A program made the translations under genes and the position numbers. From the NCBI GenBank assembly GCA_016618085.1, contig JABLTG010000072.1:30766-94765 (forward strand): 64,000 bases of DNA. Direction: 5' to 3'. The stretch is from Neovahlkampfia damariscottae (taxonomy: Eukaryota; Heterolobosea; Selenaionea; Neovahlkampfiida; Neovahlkampfiidae). This document shows positions 60,333-64,000 of this stretch, in pieces (within the stretch, counting starts at the first letter, position 1; the number at the start of each line of letters is the position of its first letter). Under the pieces are notes generated by a model. The model was given only the letters and a program-made list of their open reading frames with translations, had not been told where the DNA came from and did no database searches.

Positions 60333-61086
60333 TTAATTTTTGTTCCATTTTCCTCCATTTCCCAAAAAATTCTTCAACACATGTTTTTCAACAAACCAAA
60401 ATGCATGAATCAAATTTTTCGAAAAATTTGACACTGAAATATTTTTCAAACCAAAACATTTTTTTGATATCGTAACTGACATAATGATTGTCATAAATAA
60501 TAGAATTAATGGTGAAAAAAACAAAATTGCAATAACCTTTTTGAACGTTGGTATTGTATAAACAGGAATGGATTTCAATTCTTCAATATAATCAGTATTC
60601 AAATTATTGGATTTTGCGCCTTTGATAATTAATTCTAAATATCGTTTTGATGGATAACAAGAGAAATTGAAAGAAGATTTTCTTTCAAAAATGAATGCTT
60701 GAATAGTTTCATTTTGATAGGTCTCACATTCAACTTTGACAATATTATAACTATCTTTGCTATCACCAGTTCCTTCTATAGAAAATAAAATATCAAATTG
60801 TTGTTTTGTTAATTTAATCAAAAGTCCATGCATTATTGAACCTCCTTGTTTTTTCTTCAGAAATTTTTTTTACATAATTTGTTTTTTTTACAATGTAGTT
60901 TATTCCAGGTTCCATGTATGGTAGATTTGGAAAAAAATCAATGGTGTAATTTTTTATTTTCGCTGGTATTTTCTCAACAGGATAAATTTTTCTTCTTGTT
61001 AGCAAATATGGGTTCATATTGGTACCATAAACGAAACTCCAGACATATTCTTCTTCATTATTCACTTTTATAAAAGAACTTTCCAT
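60333..61086 (-). CDS. Gamma-glutamylcyclotransferase-like protein with C-terminal membrane helix
   Basis: Two exons joined by a 37-nt intron (about 60856-60892, acceptor CTGAAG). The N-terminal part reads VWSFVYGTNMNPYLLTRRKI, then YMEPGINYI joined to KKQGGSIMHGLLIKL, FSIEGTGDSKDSYNIVKVEC and YPSKRYLELIIKGAKSN, the GGCT/AIG2-like fold with the YGxNM glycine loop. The catalytic Glu is probably the one in IEGTG. GGCT enzymes release 5-oxoproline from gamma-glutamyl peptides. A membrane helix at the end (VIAILFFSPLILLFMTIIMS) is atypical and suggests anchoring. The upstream neighbour is divergent across a 46-bp spacer with ATTGG at 61098-61102. Confidence 0.85.
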
Positions 61087-61132
61087 TTTGTTGATTTATT
61101 GGTGGAAAATTAATTTTGATTTTATTGGTCAA

Positions 61133-62165
61133 ATGTCTGAAGAGAAAACAAAACTTGAAACAGTGGTTGAATCAGAAGAAAAACCAAAAAAAAAAATAGA
61201 AACAAGCTTACTTCATAAAAAATTGAACGAGTACTCGTGTAAAGAGTTGAAGGTCATTAGTCATATAAACATTTTATTAATAGGAGAAAAAGGAGCAGGA
61301 AAAAGTTCATTAATTTCAACCTTTCATCGTTCTTTACAAAATAATTATGGTGAAGATCCAATAGCAGAAGTTGGAACTAATTTAGCATCAGTTTTTTTTT
61401 TTTATTTCTAAAAATTACTATCAGGCTTTTACCTTGAAAAAAAAGAGTTACACTTTGAACAGCGAGAAAACGATTGTCTGTCATGATACAAGTAATTTAT
61501 TTTGTTTATTTTTATTCATTCATTTACCAGGAGGACTTGAAACTTTATTACAACCTGAACTTGAACAAGTAAAAGCAATTAGAGATGGAAAAATTGAGGA
61601 TGATGTAGAAATTAAACAAAAGTAAAATTAAATATTAAAATTAAATCAAAGACAAACATATGGATTCTGGGATTACTTGTATGCAATAATGTCAAGAAAT
61701 CCTTCAAGTTTAATGGAAGAATCTTGTCTTAGAGATCCAAAAGAACCGACAACAATACAAGAATTACCACATGCAGTCATTTTTGTTGTACCAGCCAATC
61801 AAAGAAGAGTGCCTGAAGAGTTGGAAGAATTTGTCAATTTATTCACTGAATTTGGTTACAAACCAATGTTTGCAGTTACAAAAATAGATTGTCATGGTGG
61901 TCAAAAAGGTGATTTATACGCTGCTACTCATAGATATGATTCTAAAAAGGAAGAATTAATGGAATTATTCGATTTAGAATATGATAAAGTAAAACCAATA
62001 CAAAATTATACCCAATGGACAAAAAGAGAAGTTTCAATTGAAAATTTAGCGTTGGACTTATTACATCATACTGTCAGAACAGGGGAACAATTTTTATCAC
62101 AAATTGAAGAAAAAAATAAAATTACAGAAGAAGAGAGCATATTTTCAAATTGTATAATAAACTAA
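61133..62165 (+). CDS. IFI44-like P-loop GTPase
   Basis: Four exons; introns at about 61393-61425, 61491-61531 and 61622-61650. It has a P-loop NILLIGEKGAGKSSLISTFH, G3 after splicing (VCHDTRGLETLL), and G4 as MFAVTKIDCHGGQKG. The segment LPHAVIFVVPANQRRVPEEL and the spacing match the IFI44/IFI44L-type family and related protist or animal GTPases. Its N-terminus is acidic/Lys-rich. IFI44 proteins are antiviral in mammals, but protist homologues are of unknown role. No coiled-coil or membrane segment. ATTGG at 61098-61102 lies 30 nt upstream. Confidence 0.83.
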
Positions 62166-62589
62166 AACATATATATGGTTCAAATTTTATTTTGCATCAA
62201 GTTCGATCTTCTTCATAATCAATTGTAATCAATTCACCTTCAATTCTCGTGCAAAGAAAATTTGTGCATTGTTGTCTTTTCTGGTTTCATTAACAACTGT
62301 TTTTTTTTGTTTTAATAATAATCTCAAAAAATAAGCCAAAGAAAGACTGTATAATTCCATGATCAAAAAAAAACTAAAAAAAAAATAAAATCATTTTCTG
62401 AAAATAGGCAACTCTATTTGATTTGAGAATTCACAAAATGAAGAATTTTGTTTGTGAATGATTTTCTGTTAGGTAACAGATATGAGAATAAAATGGATCA
62501 TTCTTCAAATTTTTTTCTCATTAACTTTTCAATTTCACAGTTGAAAAACAAAAATTGAATTGATTCGTCAATTTCTTTGCACAAAAAAA
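62166..62589. other. Intergenic stretch, possible fragment of a small minus-strand gene
   Basis: About 420 bp. A minus-strand ATG near 62360 starts MELYSLSLAYFLRLLLKQKK and continues ARKDN-like residues to a TGA; another frame ends TRIEGELITIDYEEDRT. The two look like parts of one small protein but need a very short (17 nt) intron or a frameshift. I cannot make a gene of it. The rest is AT-rich with poly-A/T runs and no CCAAT box near the following gene. Confidence 0.35.
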
Positions 62590-63654
62590 ATGGGAAAGAA
62601 AGAATTCCAAGACAACAAAAAAAAAGGAAGAAGTTCTAAATATAATGAAAATAAACAAAGAAGAAAGTTACATTCTGTCTCTAAAACAATAAAAGAATAT
62701 GAATCTTGCCACTCACCAACAGATTGGTTAAAATCATTTGAAAAAGCAGTAGAATCATCAAAGAAAAAAGAAATTAGAGGTTCTCGCATTGCTATTTTGA
62801 ACCAAACTTTTTCTGCTTTCATTTTTGAAAAATACAAAATTGAAGATTACTCATTTGTTGACTTAGATAAAAATAAATTCCTCGAAGCTGCTTTTAAAAC
62901 TGAATACTACAAAGAAAAATATGAATTTAAAATTCCAAAATTGACAAATGATGAAAAAAAGAAAACAAAAATTTTAATCATTGAAGGTGATTGTGTTGAC
63001 ACTGGAATTTATTTGAAAAATGAATTTAAGAAAAATCCAACTGTTTTAAATATGGCAAGTGACAAGAATCCAGGTGGTGGTTACAGAAATGGAAGTGGTG
63101 CACAAGAGGAAAATCTTCATCGAAGAAGTAATTTATTTCAATGCTTGGAGGATCCAGATGATGTAAATCCAGACTCAGTTTGGGATTATCCAATACCTAA
63201 TTTTGCTGGAATTTATTCACCAAACGTTTGTTTCATCAGAGGAAATGAAGCAAGTGGATATCCATTTTTGGAAAAACCAGAATATCTTTCTATTGTTTCA
63301 GTTGCTGCTGTACGTCATCCAGAGGTAATTTCAAAGAATAAAGAGTTAATGATGAATGAAAAATCTGCTGAAATAACAAAAGAGAAAATAAGAAGAATGT
63401 TTTTAATCAGTTTAGAGAATGGTCATGACTCAATTGTGTTATCTGCTTTTGGTTGTGGTGCTTTTGGAAATCCACCGAAACATGTTGCAATGTTATTCAA
63501 GGAGGTAATTGATGAATTTGATGGATATTTTGATCTGATTGCTTTTGCAATATTTAATGATCATAATTCTGGAAAAGATCATAACAAAGATGGAAATGTA
63601 AAACCATTTGCTGATGTTTTTAAACAAAAACCAATTAAATTTGAAACTTTATAA
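62590..63654 (+). CDS. PARG-like (DUF2263/TIGR02452) ADP-ribose glycohydrolase
   Basis: Single exon, about 354 residues. It starts MGKKEFQDNKKKGRSSKYNE (basic). The macrodomain signature is intact: VLNMASDKNPGGGYRNGSGA, QEENLHRRSNLFQCL, which has the GGG-x6-8-QEE catalytic loop of PARG-type hydrolases, then GNEASGYPFL, VAAVRHPEV and LSAFGCGAFGNPPKHVAMLF. It removes ADP-ribose from proteins or hydrolyses poly(ADP-ribose). The protein resembles the microbial-type PARG in length. The start has no CCAAT box within 60 nt, one of the few exceptions here. Confidence 0.93.
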   Translation: MGKKEFQDNKKKGRSSKYNENKQRRKLHSVSKTIKEYESCHSPTDWLKSFEKAVESSKKKEIRGSRIAILNQTFSAFIFEKYKIEDYSFVDLDKNKFLEAAFKTEYYKEKYEFKIPKLTNDEKKKTKILIIEGDCVDTGIYLKNEFKKNPTVLNMASDKNPGGGYRNGSGAQEENLHRRSNLFQCLEDPDDVNPDSVWDYPIPNFAGIYSPNVCFIRGNEASGYPFLEKPEYLSIVSVAAVRHPEVISKNKELMMNEKSAEITKEKIRRMFLISLENGHDSIVLSAFGCGAFGNPPKHVAMLFKEVIDEFDGYFDLIAFAIFNDHNSGKDHNKDGNVKPFADVFKQKPIKFETL

Positions 63655-64000
63655 AGTAAAAATTAATCAAAAAGAAATTAATAAATCTTTCTTTGTGTCA
63701 ATAGAAAATTCCATCTCTCAAACAGACAGAACCAATATTTGGGAGTTTTCTTGGTCAGTTGAATATATTTGTAGAGTTTTGTTATAACAACTTCCAAATA
63801 AAAATTTTGAAAGAATCATTCAAATAAAGTGGTCAAAAATAAAAATGGGAATTATGCATTCAATTCTATATTTATGGTCAGGGAATTATTGATAAAAATA
63901 AGTTAATTTGATGATTGTAATAAATAATTGAATAATTTAAGTTGAATATTGGTAGATAATTCCCTTTTCATGAATTCTAGAATAAATAACAAATGAATTT
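63655..64000. other. 3' flanking region, nothing recognised
   Basis: About 345 bp of AT-rich sequence after the PARG-like gene, with a CCAAT at about 63732 and poly-A/T runs. No coding frame, RNA gene or repeat is supported; the next gene starts outside the window. Confidence 0.4.

Noticed and set aside
1-64000. TGA as a reassigned sense codon in this genome
   Set aside because: TGA ends REV3 and the EGF-like gene at the expected places and is absent inside other coding frames; only the MsrA catalytic position carries it.

Overview
The window is nuclear DNA of a mitochondriate, unicellular eukaryote. It is AT-rich and very densely packed with intron-bearing genes. The gene set includes a phage-type mitochondrial RNA polymerase, a lipoate ligase, a mitochondrial carrier, a cullin, dynamin, a Sec1/Munc18 protein, a MAP65 homologue, MADS-box, RhoGAP and G-alpha proteins, and TSR1. 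Introns are GT-AG and mostly 28-46 nt. A free-living amoeboid or flagellate protist fits best. The DUF4116 repeats and the T4-Rnl1-like/nucleotidyltransferase proteins recall heterolobosean and amoebozoan genomes, but no species can be named from the sequence. No prokaryotic, phage or transposon module, tRNA, rRNA or CRISPR array was recognised.

Layout. 0-7 kb: the 3' part of an NLI-interacting-factor-like phosphatase, two small genes, an NmrA-like protein, an M49 (dipeptidyl-peptidase III) homologue that has lost its zinc motif, and a RhoGAP with acidic Trp repeats. 7-14 kb: PH-domain, MADS-box, lipoate ligase, mitochondrial carrier, a selenocysteine-type MsrA, a secreted Lys/Trp-Gly repeat precursor and an EF-hand protein. 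14-26 kb: TSR1, cullin, DUF4116, phosphopantetheine adenylyltransferase, mitochondrial RNA polymerase and a FAM193/NST1-like protein. 26-38 kb: DNA polymerase zeta REV3 carrying a BAH-like domain, a giant nucleotidyltransferase/ligase-like/F-box protein, a fatty-acid hydroxylase, an F-box/beta-helix protein and a catalytically broken RNase T2. 38-51 kb: dynamin, monoacylglycerol lipase, an NCS-type calcium sensor, a degenerate G-alpha, an EGF-like secreted protein, MAP65 and a DENN protein. 51-64 kb: HSPA12-like, Sec1, a RING-less MUL1-like protein, a second nucleotidyltransferase/ligase-like protein, a calmodulin-like protein, a sphingomyelinase-like phosphoesterase, a gamma-glutamylcyclotransferase-like protein, an IFI44-like GTPase and a PARG-like protein.

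Two genome-wide rules are visible. Almost every gene has a CCAAT pentamer, in either orientation, usually about 18-42 nt upstream of its ATG, and it helps decide start codons. Convergent neighbours often end 6-25 bp apart, so their 3' UTRs must overlap. There is no operon logic and the genes are mostly unrelated housekeeping or signalling functions. The most notable points are the in-frame TGA exactly at the MsrA catalytic position, the BAH-like insertion in REV3, the paired nucleotidyltransferase/ligase-like proteins, the repeated WASP-like acidic motifs in the RhoGAP, the amidation-type repeat precursor, and several enzyme homologues whose catalytic residues have been replaced.
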